Shown: piece after piece, positions 16,303 through 27,404 of the stretch | Layout: every line of letters starts with the position of its first letter | Numbering within the stretch: the first letter of the stretch is position 1 | NCBI RefSeq assembly: GCF_007655135.1 | Contig: NC_045129.1 | Location: forward strand, 3,472,001 to 3,536,000 | Length of the DNA: 64,000 nt | Direction of reading: 5' to 3' | Origin: Punica granatum | Lineage: Eukaryota > Streptophyta > Magnoliopsida > Myrtales > Lythraceae | Made by a program: the position numbers and the translations under genes | Notes under the pieces: generated by a model | Told to the model about the DNA's origin: nothing | What the model saw: the letters and a program-made list of their open reading frames with translations, nothing else | The model's database searches: none

Positions 16303-17861
16303 ATGGGGAACACGGAGAAGCTGCTGAACCAGATCATGGAGCTGAAGTTCACGTCCAAGTCGCTGCAGCGGCAGGCGAGGAAGTGCGAGAAGGAGGAGAA
16401 AGCGGAGAAGCTCAAGGTCAAGAAGGCCATCGAGAAGGGCAACATGGACGGCGCCCGCATCTATGCTGAGAACGCCATCAGGAAGCGCACCGAGCAGATG
16501 AACTACCTCCGCCTCTCCTCCCGCCTCGACGCGGTCGTCGCCCGCCTCGACACCCAGGCCAAGATGAGCACCATCAACAAGTCCATGGCCTCCATCGTCA
16601 AGTCGCTCGAGTCCTCGCTTAACACAGGTACATGAATCTCTCCCTCTCAGGGACAGCCGTCGCTCAAATTGCAGCCAAAAGTGTCTGATTTCGCAGCAAA
16701 AAGTTCCAATTTTGTGATGTTTCAATCCGAAAATTTCTGTGTATTGTCTTCTATTGCTGGAATTTTTTCATTTCGTTGGTTAGTGCCGTTATCGGCACTT
16801 CGAGTGAGCAATTGCGGAATTGAAAGTTGATTGCTTTGGACATTTTGGGTTCCGTGGTAGCTCTTGCTCTGAGTTGAAGCTAGACTTTGCCTTTGCATGA
16901 TTTTGCAGCACAGTTTCAATTTTCAATCTGAAATCTCCTATGCTTGTCTTCTGTTGATGGAAATTTTTGCATCGTGTTCGGATAGTGCCGCTATCGGCAC
17001 TTTGAATGAATTGCAGAATCGAAAGTTCATTACTTTGGACATTTTGGGTTCCATGGTAGCTCTTGCTCTGAGGTGAAGCTAGACTTTCTTTCAGTAAGCT
17101 CAGAGTGGAAATGTTTGCTTTTACATGACGAGTTTGAGAATTCAGCTTCCCCTAATTTTGATTTCGCTGTGCTATTTGTTGCAATAAGGCTACTAAGAAG
17201 AAACAACTCGGAGGTTGGTTGAAGGATTCTGAATTGCTTAGACGAGTAAAAATCAAACCTGCAATTTCAAATTGTTGATAGCTATGATCTTACTGGGGCC
17301 GACAAGATGTTTCATCTCAAATTAGTTTCAATTTTCCATTGAAATGGTTATGTTTCGGGATTTTATATGCCCTGCAAGATGGTTCATCCTGGCTGGAACT
17401 TTGATTGCCGATGCCGAGGTGGTCATTATCTTTGTAAAATGTGTTTCGCAATTCCAGAAATGTTGTCACTTACATCCAATTTCTCTTTCATTTGATCTTC
17501 CATTTTGATTTCCTGTATTTGTTTCCAGCTGCTGGATGCTCTGCTCTGTAATTTATCCATATGTCCTGTTTCAGGTAATATGCAGAAGATGTCGGAGACT
17601 ATGGACCAGTTCGAGAAGCAGTTCGTGAACATGGAGGTCCAGGCCGAGTTCATGGAGAGCGCGATGAAGGGCTCCACCTCTCTGTCCACTCCTGAGGGAG
17701 AGGTGAACAGCCTGATGCAGCAAGTTGCAGATGATTATGGGTTGGAGGTCTCAGTGGGTCTACCCCAGGCTTCTGCTCATGCGATTCCCACCAAGTCATC
17801 AGAGAAGGTGGACGAGGACGATCTCTCCAGAAGGCTCGAGGAGCTGAAGTCCAAGGGGTGA
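16303..17861 (+). CDS. CHMP1: ESCRT-III-related protein CHMP1 (VPS46/Did2)
   Basis: Two exons, 16303-16627 and 17575-17861, total 612 nt and 203 aa, the normal size for CHMP1. It starts [19 protein letters not shown], typical of the family, followed by the basic helical hairpin (residues ~20-105) that polymerises on membranes. The acidic C-terminal half ends in [14 protein letters not shown], an MIT-interacting motif 1 (MIM1) expected to recruit VPS4/LIP5. Role by family: a late-acting ESCRT-III regulator in multivesicular-body sorting; in Arabidopsis CHMP1A/B are needed for sorting auxin carriers. The single intron splits a Gly codon and contains an internal duplication. Site II elements lie in the promoter. 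Confidence 0.95.
16730..17092 (+). repeat. Imperfect tandem duplication inside the CHMP1 intron
   Basis: Two copies of a ~165-195-nt block lie side by side (about 16730-16895 and 16925-17092). Both share the order: TTGTCTTCT-GATGGAA-like start, the inverted repeat AGTGCCG-(TTAT or CTAT)-CGGCACT, CATTTTGGGTTCC, GGTAGCTCTTGCTCTGAG and GAAGCTAGACTTT. The copies differ by scattered substitutions and small indels, so the duplication is not recent, yet the 7-bp stem is unchanged in both. Confidence 0.8.
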
Positions 17862-19784
17862 ACTAATCATATGCGCTGCTTGGAATTTGCATTACACGCT
17901 GCGGATAGCTCAGTGTGTAGGACGAAGCTGGAGCGTGCTTACGAAGTCTTCTGTTTGGTGTATCTTACTCAGTTTTAATTCAATATCCGACTATTTGCAT
18001 AGAATCCGTGTGTTATTATATGGGCCATACTGTGATATGACTAAGACACTCAATGCAACTTTTCCTAGTTTAGTATTGTCTTACTTTGTCCAAAATTTTC
18101 TGATATATTCGGGATATGGCAGGGAGCGAAAAGCTCTCTACGTCGTTTCTATGGAATGGATCATAAGATCCACATAAACCGGTAGATGTAATAGGTATGC
18201 CAAATGAACACGCCTGCTGTGCCGACTTTGTATTTAATGAGTCATTTCATTTTGGTTGGATTTTTGTGGATGTAAGTTCTGCTGGACATGAAGATGCCTA
18301 GCTGATATAGTGTCGAGAGAGCGAATGAATTCTAACAGCAATGAGCTGCTACTGAATAAATTAAATCGATGCGTCCTCCTCCATAAGCTACCGGGATGCT
18401 ATATCGAGTCCGCTTTCCGGAAGCGGTCGGCACATCAAAGTGGACTCGAGATAGGGATTAGTGGTTGTAATAAAAGAAATCTGAAGTTAGGAGTCAAAAA
18501 CAGAAACGAATATTTAAAAATGGAAAGTATTCGGAAGTATTCTTAACCTATTTGAGCACGTGAAAATTAGCCGGCAATTTTGGTATGCAAAGCAAGCAGA
18601 AGTCAAGTCACAATTTCCCCAGTGTCCCCTTAAAAGTCAGAAATTATTTCCAACACGTGGGCATTGTTATTTCAACAGGTGGGGTCCTCCGGTGGTTATA
18701 CTTAGGGAATTTGCATATTGGTACGACCACCCAGTTGCTATGCATCCGACAAACAGAATCAAATTGCCTAATATGCTCCTTAATTTAATTCAATGTCGAA
18801 TTTTCCAAATAAAAAAGATGAACATGAACTGATTGCGGACCACAAGTTGTCTTAATCTATGTCGCGTTGGCGCCTTAATTGCATCATATATTCCGTGCCT
18901 ACCAAGCTCTTTTTTATAGCATGGGATATAATCTTTGATAGTATAAAACAAATATAACATAATAAAAGAGCATGATGGATACCCTTTCGTTTAATGAAAT
19001 TTAACTATGACTCTTTCATTGGCTTTGAATTCATTTCTTATGCGTCATGATCAACGTGGCCCTCTCCTGAAGGTCCATAAAAGATTTCGTCCAGACGGTT
19101 TATACCTCAATCATATTGGCAGAACGTTCAATTTTGAAAAAAAACAAAAAACAAAAATCAGCCAAGTTGACCATGCCCAAGGGCCAAGATATTGATGCCA
19201 AGCACAGTGCATCAAGCCCCGTGACTATGTTCAAGCGCTCCATTTAAACATTAAGTATCAAGCGTTTCACTTGAACATCACGAGTTCGAACCTCACCGAG
19301 AACGTATAACTCGTCACTATGTGAATGTATTATGAGATGGCGGTGGCTGGCCCATAATGTTTGATCCAGTGGGCCTTGAACTTAATTCACTAGTGTGTTG
19401 GTGATACTGCGGTGACCAAGTTGAGCTAAAGTCTCAGCGAGTTATGGCGAAAGGAACATTTCGTGGCTTTTAGGTTCCCTTAGTTGGGACAGCTACAGCA
19501 AGCTAATAACTCGACCCAGTCTTTTATTCAGAAAAAAAAAGGGTTCTTCGTATTACTTATTCGTACAAATATACTGATATACATATATATGTGTGTGGTG
19601 TGTATATATTCATCCCCGCGGTCTTTCCATATTCTCGTTCGGCTCCAATTGTTTTTACCTTTTCCCTCCTCGTCATCCTCTTTTTCTGCAGCTCTGCAAC
19701 TTCCCAAGCTTCCACCCACCCAAGTGATATATTTCCCTCTTCTTGGCTCATCTCACTCTTCAAGGCCATACCTTTCCATCGGAT
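17862..19784. other. 3' UTR of CHMP1 and intergenic DNA
   Basis: 3' UTR to about 18,250, then intergenic sequence. A GAGTTCGAACCTC stretch near 19283-19295 resembles a pol III B box and could mark a degraded SINE, but no matching A box or tail was found. No ORF is supported. Confidence 0.45.
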
Positions 19785-22700
19785 ATGGGCATCTTGAGCT
19801 GGGTCACTCTCTCCCTGATACTCGGCATGCGGTGCTTCACCTCGTCGGATGCTTCCTTCAGCTCGGATGGGCTCCCGGGAACGGGCAAGAAGTTTCTTGA
19901 TCTCGCGAAAAGGAAGGAGCTTGCTGATTGGATGGTCGGAATCAGGAGGAAGATACACGAGAACCCGGAGCTGGGGTACGAGGAATTCGAGACCAGTAAA
20001 CTGATCAGAGCCGAGTTAGACAAAATGGGGATTGCTTACAAGCACCCAGTTGGAGTCACTGGGGTTGTCGGGTTCATTGGGACCATTAAGCCCCCCTTTG
20101 TTGCCCTGAGGGCTGATATGGATGCTCTTCCCATGCAGGTCCCATTTGGAATTGTTTTGACTTCTTGCTTCTTTTCAAAGATCTGGAGTTTGCTTCGTTT
20201 CATTTGATTCTTTTGTCTTCCCTTGCGGACCGGAAATCGGATTTTTGCAAAGAGGTGTCTTCTGCCGAGTTTTACTGAAAATTGACGATGATTGTGCAGG
20301 AAATGGTGGAATGGGAATATAAGAGTAAGGTTGCAGGGAAGATGCATGCGTGTGGTCATGATGCTCATGTTGCTATGCTTCTCGGTGCCGCGAAGATTCT
20401 CCAACAACATCGAAGTGAAATTCAAGTCGGTCTTTCCTACTTCTATTTCTTTTCCCATAAGTTTGTGTGTAGTCTGCCAGGACCAACTCTGAATAGGATG
20501 TGTTTTCAATTCTCCTGTTTGTGATATCTAGATTTGTGAATGAGTTTCGATGACTATCTTTCTCATTTTGATTCACTGGAGAAGAATCCTGGAAATTCTT
20601 GTATTCCGACTCCTCACATTTGCCATTTTTGAACCTTGGTTGTTCTTGTCTGAGCAATGGCTTGTTCTGCAATTTGATACTTCCCAAATGCTCTTAGAAA
20701 CTGTTTAGATTCGGTAACCATGTTGAACTATTCCTGCATCCCTGGAATGTCAAATTCAAGGAAAACATCATTAATTAGTCCTACAACCTACGAAGATGAA
20801 AACACGAGGAAAATATGGAAGAGAACACATTGGAGCATGCTTCACAATAAGTTTTGGATTGTAAATTGCCAAGTGAAGTGCTGCATAACAAATTTATTCA
20901 TCATTGTCTTCAATTTCGCCAAAAGAGCTCTACATCGTTCATATTACCAGAACCTGATTAACAGGCCTCTACCCCTTTGTGAACTTGGACTTGTTCTTAC
21001 TTTCTCCTATAACCACAATTATGATGTTCTAACAATTTTTTTCATTCTATGCAGGGCACAATAGTTTTAGTTTTCCAACCAGCTGAGGAAGGAGGTGGAG
21101 GGGCGAAGAAAATGTTAGATGAGGGAGCTCTTGAGAATGTGGAAGCTATTTTCGGGATTCATGTGGCTCCTCATATTACTGTCGGAGAAGTTGCTTCAAG
21201 GTCTGGCCCGCTATTAGCTGGGAGTGGCTTCTTCGAGGCTGTGATAAGTGGCAGAGGAGGCCATGCTGCAATTCCTCAGCACACGATAGATCCTGTAGTG
21301 GCCGCCTCAAGTGTAGTCATTAGCTTGCAGCATCTCATTTCTCGTGAAGCTGACCCACTGGACTCGCAGGTCTCTGTCTCTATCCTTCTCTTAGACCTGC
21401 TTTTGGAAGAATAAAGAAGTCCAGAAATGTGGATACTGATTCTGTTTGCTCTGGAAAAATTGGTTCACACTTTCCAGTTTTTACATTATCATCTACTTGA
21501 AAAGCCGAGAAAATAAGAAAATTTGTTTAGGTATTGGTTCAAGGCATTCAATGACACATAACAATCTTGTGGGTACTATCTAACGTGATTTTGTGTCCCT
21601 TATATTCTATTTTTTGAATTAAAGAGATTTGAAAATTAGGAGTAGTTCCTTGGTATTCTGAAGCCAAACAGAGCTATGCATGTCGTTTAATGGAATTGAT
21701 GCAGACTAAAATTGGAGGGGAAAAGCCGACCTATCTCAAACTTGATTAGTTGGAGCTCATTGGGCTAGTATCACTAGGGTACACACCAAAAAGAAAAATG
21801 ATGGGAAAAAGATTTAATGGAGAAATGAACTGACAGAGAGTTGATGTCTGACTGTGAACTGTGAATTCAACCATGATAGTCTTGATTCGTCTTCTAAAAG
21901 AATTTGCTCATCATATGAATTCAAGATGATGTATATTTCTTACAGTCTTGAACATCTATGAGTTCTGTTGATCTTTCTGTTCTATTTCAGGTGGTCACAG
22001 TTGCCAAATTTCAAGCAGGTGGAGCATTTAATGTCATCCCAGACTCAGTAACAATAGGTGGGACGTTCCGTGCATTTTCGGGAAACAGCTTGATACAACT
22101 GAAGGAGAGGATCAAGGAGGTACAGATTCTTAAATAACCTAGTCACATACATGTTCTCGACTAGTCTTTGAAGAGAAAGGCGCTGTTGCCTTATCTCAGT
22201 TATCGTGTGTCAGTCAGAGGAAGAATTCAAACCTGATTTATTAATAAAAGAATGTTCCTTTTGGTCTGGGTAAATCATCACCATTGATTAAACTTGGTCC
22301 TATATTGATTGTTTTAGGAGCCCATCAATCTAGGACTCTGATAATCTTGGTCTTATAGGATTCTCTTAGGCAGCGCTAATGCCATAGTTTACCTAGTTCA
22401 AGACTAAGATTGAATGCAGGCATTCTCATTACCAACATTCGTTCATCCTCTGAGCAGGTCATAGTCCGACAAGCAGCAGTTCAACGGTGCAATGCCACAG
22501 TTGATTTCCTGACAGACGAGAAACCCTTGTTCCCCCCGACCGTGAACAATCCTGACTTGCACCCATTCTTCCAAAGAGCTGCAGATGATGTCCTCGGCAC
22601 TGGTAAGGTCCATGATATGCAGCCTCTGATGGGTTCAGAGGACTTCTCTTTCTACCAGGATGCAGTGCCAGGATACTTTTTTTTCCTCGGGATGGTCCCT

Positions 22701-22874
22701 GAGTCATCACAAGGGAATCTCGAGACCGTGCACTCTCAGTATTTTCAGGTCAATGAGGATGTTCTCCCTTATGGTGCTGCTCTTCATGCTTCTCTGGCCA
22801 CTAGGTTTATTCTCGAACATCAGAAGGGGAAGAGTGATTCTTTGACAGGGGGAAGGCATCGCGATGAATTGTAA
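19785..22874 (+). CDS. IAA-amino acid hydrolase, ILR1-like (M20 amidohydrolase)
   Basis: Five exons: 19785-20138, 20300-20425, 21055-21369, 21991-22119 and 22458-22874; 1341 nt, 446 aa. The ATG at 19785 is followed by a hydrophobic signal peptide (~22 residues); an in-frame ATG at 19743 would add 14 residues and bury it. M20 peptidase hallmarks are in order: [15 protein letters not shown] (C136, H138), AEEGGGGAK (E171/E172), GIHVAP (H196), the dimerisation-domain motif [17 protein letters not shown] and a VHSQYF histidine. These cover the expected Mn-binding Cys/His/Glu set of the ILR1/ILL family. The C-terminus ends HRDEL, an H/KDEL-type retrieval signal, so the enzyme should reside in the ER lumen. 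Family role: release of free auxin (or jasmonate) from amide conjugates. It is closest in feel to the ILL4/ILR1-like 4 type, but the exact paralogue is not assigned. Confidence 0.94.
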
Positions 22875-23561
22875 GATGGACGTTTTTCACGTTAACCCGC
22901 GGAATTGATTTCTCTCCGGCACACTTCACCTGACATGATTTTAACAGTAACATGAACTGATGAACCGCTCATGGAACGCTTGCTTGAATATAATTATTTG
23001 TTCGCTCGGGCAAGCTCATCAGGAAAACAGTCGTAAATGCTTTCAAAATAAGGGTCTTTTAACATGACCCGACAATCATTGTACCAGCAGGCAGCGGATG
23101 TAAGACGACATTATATGCTATCAAGGTGAAATTCTCCTGATTTTTCTGTTGTTTGTCGAGCTAATTCTGGCTCTCTTCTGACTTCAATTTCATTATGATC
23201 ACACGCTTTCTTTACATGGAATATTGATCTAATTAGTACAAATGAAACGAATTCATCTTGGAAGCAAGAACGTTAAGAGACATCAGTGACCGCAGTTACA
23301 GATTCTGTCAAGAGCAAGGGCACATAACTGTAGAGCTTCAACCCGGATTTGCCTCTCAATTTCACATTATATGTTCCAATGGTACAACGGTATAAGATGT
23401 AACATTGCTACTACTAAATCAAGATCCTATGTCCGTAAATAATGTCCTAGACATCTATAATCCTCGTGCTCTCATGTATAGAACAACCTGTCAATATTTC
23501 GGCAGCAGGGGAAAGACTGAAAGGATCAATCAGAAGAAAACAAAATCTGGTCGTAACATTC
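22875..23561. other. Convergent 3' regions of the ILR1-like and GT14 genes
   Basis: The ILR1-like gene (+) and the GT14 gene (-) converge here. About 690 bp hold their 3' UTRs; no further coding sequence is supported. Confidence 0.6.
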
Positions 23562-25603
23562 TCAATGAATCCCGAAGACCCGGGATGCTAAAGCCAGTAA
23601 GGGCTCCAGAGCGCTTGGGGCAAATTTTCTTGCAAAGAGGAAACAGCGCGTTGTTGGCTGATCATTGTAAGTGCAGTTTGTGCCCTCTATGATCTTTTTG
23701 AAGAACCGCTCAGACACATCATTCTTTCCAAATGTGGCGGGGTGGGCGCCACCCCTGGACCAGTCGACCCAGGTGAGGGTCCTGTTAGCCATTAGACGCG
23801 GGAAGTTGATTGATAGCATTGTTGGGAAGTAGTGCTCATCAACATAACATGCCGGCCGGCAGAACTTCTTAAACTTGGGGTAGTATTTCGAGTCCTGGAT
23901 TATCGCGACTGCAAGCTCGCGGTTCACCTCGAACCATTGGGCACCTTTCCGCCACTCAGTGAGGTTGACTTCAGGTGCCATGTTCGGGTTGTAGCGCCCT
24001 CGACCGTAGGGCCCATTCTCGTCGAATGAGCCCATGAAGCTATACCTTGAATGTGAGATGTAGCTGTAGGCCGTGGTAAAGTTCTGAACAGGGATGCACG
24101 ATTCAGACAGGAGGATGAACCTTTCATTTGATAGGTCAAGAAGTGCATTTGCTAGGAGCCTTCTCTCGGCATCACACATGCTCATCATTCCCCATTCAGC
24201 CACCTGCATAAATAGGAAAACCAACCAAACATCAAATTCATCACTGATAATTACTTTTCAGTTACATGGTCGTAAACGTGTAAACGACAGAGGCGCAAAT
24301 CTTAGACTACTTCCACATTAAAGCATATTATTCACCAAGAAGTCAAGTAGAATTAATCGGGAGGCAGATGCGGATGTGAATTTCAAACCTACATGTAAAA
24401 TTTTGAAGGATCATGATCAACTCATAGGTATTATTAATATTCAACAATGGTTGCTGGGCAATCTAAGTGGTCCATCAGGCATAACATTGGGCCAATACTT
24501 TTTTCGAAAGAAAGAGATATATCACCATGATCAAATAACTTGAAACATCCTAGAATCAGGCCCTTACATGTTAAAATAAGAACATAAGCTTCCCATATCT
24601 CAAAACCATAGCTAAATAAGAATTGATCACTGAAACAGGTAGAACAGTGAATAAAAGAAAAAAAATGTGTCACCAAGTCAATCATTCCTTCATTTCTTGC
24701 TTCATTGACCCATTTAATCTGAATGCAAGAGTTACAAGTGCTGATGATGACTAAGCAAATTGATCCCCATACTATGGGGAATCAAAGATTCAACTAAGGC
24801 ATGAAGCGGCTTTTCATGAAGCAATTTCCAGATCTTAAACAACCAAAAGCAAAATTCAACAAAATTGCATCCAGCAGATATCCATTTCGAAAGATCTATC
24901 CATGCATAGCAGTTATTCAATCAGGCAACCATATCATGTCAAGAAAGCACGCAAAGCAAAACATATAGAAAGTTCACAATTACAAAGTCATCGATGACAT
25001 TTAGCAATCAAAAAGGGCCACGAGGGGGGAAAAAGGACCAAATGAACCAGGTGACAAGTAAAAGTGGAGAACGAGCTATACCTTACTAGGGATTTGTCTC
25101 TTGTAAAACACCGAAGTGGGTGGATTATCAGCAACATAAGAAGGCAATGAATGCATATAAATTGAGTAAAGCCCTTCATTCCCCTTGAAGAACCTCTCCC
25201 ACAGGGGTGCGAATGGCAAGGGACCCTTCGTCAGGAACATAAAGGCAATCTTCGGGACTCTTCTGTAAGGGTAAGTCTTAATTTGAGGAACAAAAGAAGC
25301 TCGCCAGAAGAGCTCTACATCGTTCATATTATGCATCAGATTCTTCGAAGGCCTAATCCAACTCTCGATTCCGCTTGGCTCTTCCAACCACACTATAGTG
25401 TTGGATCCTTGAACTGGAGGCATACCGTTTTGGTTCTGGGCTCCAAAATATCGCAGTGTGTTCATGGAAATGATCGAGAACCCGAGACCCAGAACAAGAA
25501 ACAGCAGCAGGTAATGGAGGAATCTCCATGGGACAACCTTGCCATTCCTATTTCCGGCTCCGGGGTCCTTCCCTTCCTCCAAAGCCACTAATCTTAACTG
25601 CAT
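23562..25603 (-). CDS. GT14 glycosyltransferase, core-2/I-branching beta-1,6-GlcNAc transferase-like
   Basis: Two coding exons on the minus strand, 25603-25082 and 24203-23562 (GT-AG), 1164 nt, 387 aa. Type II membrane topology: a short basic N-terminus, a transmembrane segment at residues ~27-48 (LHYLLLFLVLGLGFSIIS), then a lumenal catalytic region. Family landmarks seen: RVPKIAFMFLTKGPLP, WERFFKGNEGLYSIY, FYKRQIPSKVAEWG, DAERRLLANALLD, FILLSESCIPV, YSFMGSFDENGPYGRGRY, WRKGAQWFEV, CRPACYVDEHYFPT and LTWVDWSRGGAHPATFG, matching the plant DUF266/GT14 group (BC10-like). Potential N-glycosylation sites occur in the lumenal part. It probably acts in the Golgi on cell-wall or glycoprotein glycans; the substrate is unknown. 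The last residues before the stop are FGIH. Confidence 0.93.
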
Positions 25604-26290
25604 TTTTCAGCTCAAACGGCCCAAAATCGCTGATGATTGAGCGAATTGAGCAGAGAAAATCAAGTATCTCCCACCAGAAACTGACTGATCACAGTTTTTT
25701 TCACAGAAAACTACTATCTTTCCCCTTTCTCTCTCTCTCTCTCTAAAATAAACTCATCATGAATCTGATGAGCTTAAAAAACCCCCAATATCTGCAACCC
25801 ACGAGCTTGTACTCCTCAGTAAAAACGGAAAGCACCATAAATGAAGCCTTAATATCAAACCCAATCAAAGACTTGGCATAAATAGGGGGACACGCAACAT
25901 GTCGAGGAGAGAGAAAAGGCTGAAAACGATCATACGATACCAGACTTAGGATACCATATGGAGTGTCCGTAGATCGAAGGTTTCCAAGATATGGGGCTGG
26001 TGGGTATGCGAGCAATCGATCAGATTCGGCGCTTCCTCAACCCAATCGGATCCAATCAAGAAGCTTCCCCACTTCTGGGTCTTCTTCCTCGTGACGTGTC
26101 GGGAGTAAAGTTTGAAACTTTGGCGAGTTTGAAATCGAATGGAGGCTGAGGGAGAGACGGGTTGGCAGAACTGAGCTGAAGGAACAGGGAACAGTTCGGC
26201 AGTATAGTATCCGACAGCGAGAAGAGGGGAGCCAATCTCGGACCTGTTCTTTTGGGATCTTCTGATTTGTTGTCTACAACCTGAAGTCTG
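25604..26290 (-). promoter_or_regulatory. 5' leader and promoter region of the GT14 gene
   Basis: Upstream (to the right) of the minus-strand GT14 start codon. It holds a CT/GA microsatellite (25728-25744), a common plant 5' leader feature, and probably an intron-bearing 5' UTR; no coding frame is supported. From 26290 the sequence becomes AT-rich and leads into the LINE tail. Confidence 0.4.
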
Positions 26291-26518
26291 AAGAAGCCTC
26301 TGGGGATTCTTTGCCGGTCTTAACGGAAAATGCTATACATTCGTTCATGTGTTTATAGAAAACGACTTTTCCAATTTCAATTTTCCTTGAGAATTGACTT
26401 TTCCAATTGTTGAAATCTCATGTTGAAGTATTTGATTTTTTTTTAGCATCGCTAATTTCTCTTCCGCGTAGTCGGGCATTAATATCAACATCACCTCGGG
26501 GATCCAGCAAAAGAGAAC

Positions 26519-27225
26519 TCTTATTATTATTATTATTTTGGTAAACTCGAAAGTATTATTAGGACTTAAGTTACGCAACATAGGAGGTCACAATTCTTGG
26601 CGACTCAAGCCCCAATATATCTCCATTAAAAACAGAAAAAGAACTAGAAGGAACAGTAAATAAAGTAGCTAAGTCATTCAACAGAGCTCCTCCTAAATGA
26701 GCTAATGCATCAACAGACTTATTTGCCTCCCGACATATATGTTGCGAGAAGATAACCTCCAACTATTGACTCAGCATCCGTCACGAATTAAGGGGTCAAG
26801 GACAATATTCAAACAATTCTCCCCCCAAACCCATTCAAGAATAGTTCTAGCATCAAGTTCAACATGGGGTTTCTGAATATTGCAGTTTATTGCTAACTTG
26901 CGGCCTCGTCGGAGAGCTTTCAGCTCCGCCACAACACTAGTGGTTATGCATAGGTTCATATGGAAATCTTGGAACCATGAACCATTGGAGTCCCAATTAC
27001 TCCTTCAGCTCCCGCAACACCCGGGTTCCCCGAAAAAACCCATCATTATTCAGTTTGTAGAACCCATATGGGGTGCAATATAACGAACCAAAATCTTTCC
27101 AAGAAATTGAGATAGCTTTGTCAAACTACAGGCAAAGAATTCTGCAGCGGGATGTATCGTATGTTCTACTAGACAACCATGAAGGGGCTTCTGAGAGAAT
27201 AGGAAGGAGTTCTATTCTTCCATTG
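26519..27225 (-). mobile_element. L1-type LINE, 3' fragment (RNase H region and tail), degenerate
   Basis: Minus-strand 3' end of a plant non-LTR retrotransposon. From right to left it encodes remnants of a C-terminal RNase H domain: a DGFFRG-like start, then AELKALRRGRKLAINCNIQ, VELDARTILEWVWG and CREANKSVDALAHLGG. Stops and frameshifts separate the pieces (for example the TGA near 26770), so it is inactive. The 3' end reads TTTACCAAAA followed by (TAA)n (26519-26538 on the + strand as TTA repeats), a typical L1 tail. The upstream continuation of the same ORF lies at 58313-61690, on the other side of copia element A. Confidence 0.85.
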
Positions 27226-27404
27226 TAAAGAGATTAGAGGAATTTGGCTGAAACCTCAACTTGAGGTTTAAGATGAATTGTATTGAATTATATAGAGCTG
27301 TACATGACATGTTTGAGGAAAGAAATAAAAGAAATAAATGCAGAATAATTACATAGCAACTATACTAGGAAAGCTAGGATTTTAGATCACTATTTCCTCT
27401 ATTA
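27226..27404 (-). repeat. Copia A 3' LTR
   Basis: 179 bp. The polypurine tract (GGGGGAG on the minus strand) abuts it at 27405-27411. The pol reading frame runs into it: its stop codon is at 27374-27376, 31 bases inside the LTR. Confidence 0.92.

Noticed and set aside
17898..17970. tRNA-Phe-like sequence (GCGGATAGCTCAGT)
   Set aside because: Only the first ~14 bases resemble a tRNA; there is no anticodon stem, T-loop or acceptor pairing, and it lies in the CHMP1 3' UTR.
19205..19440. tRNA-derived SINE
   Set aside because: A B-box-like GAGTTCGAACC is present, but no A box at the right distance, no tail and no target duplication could be found.
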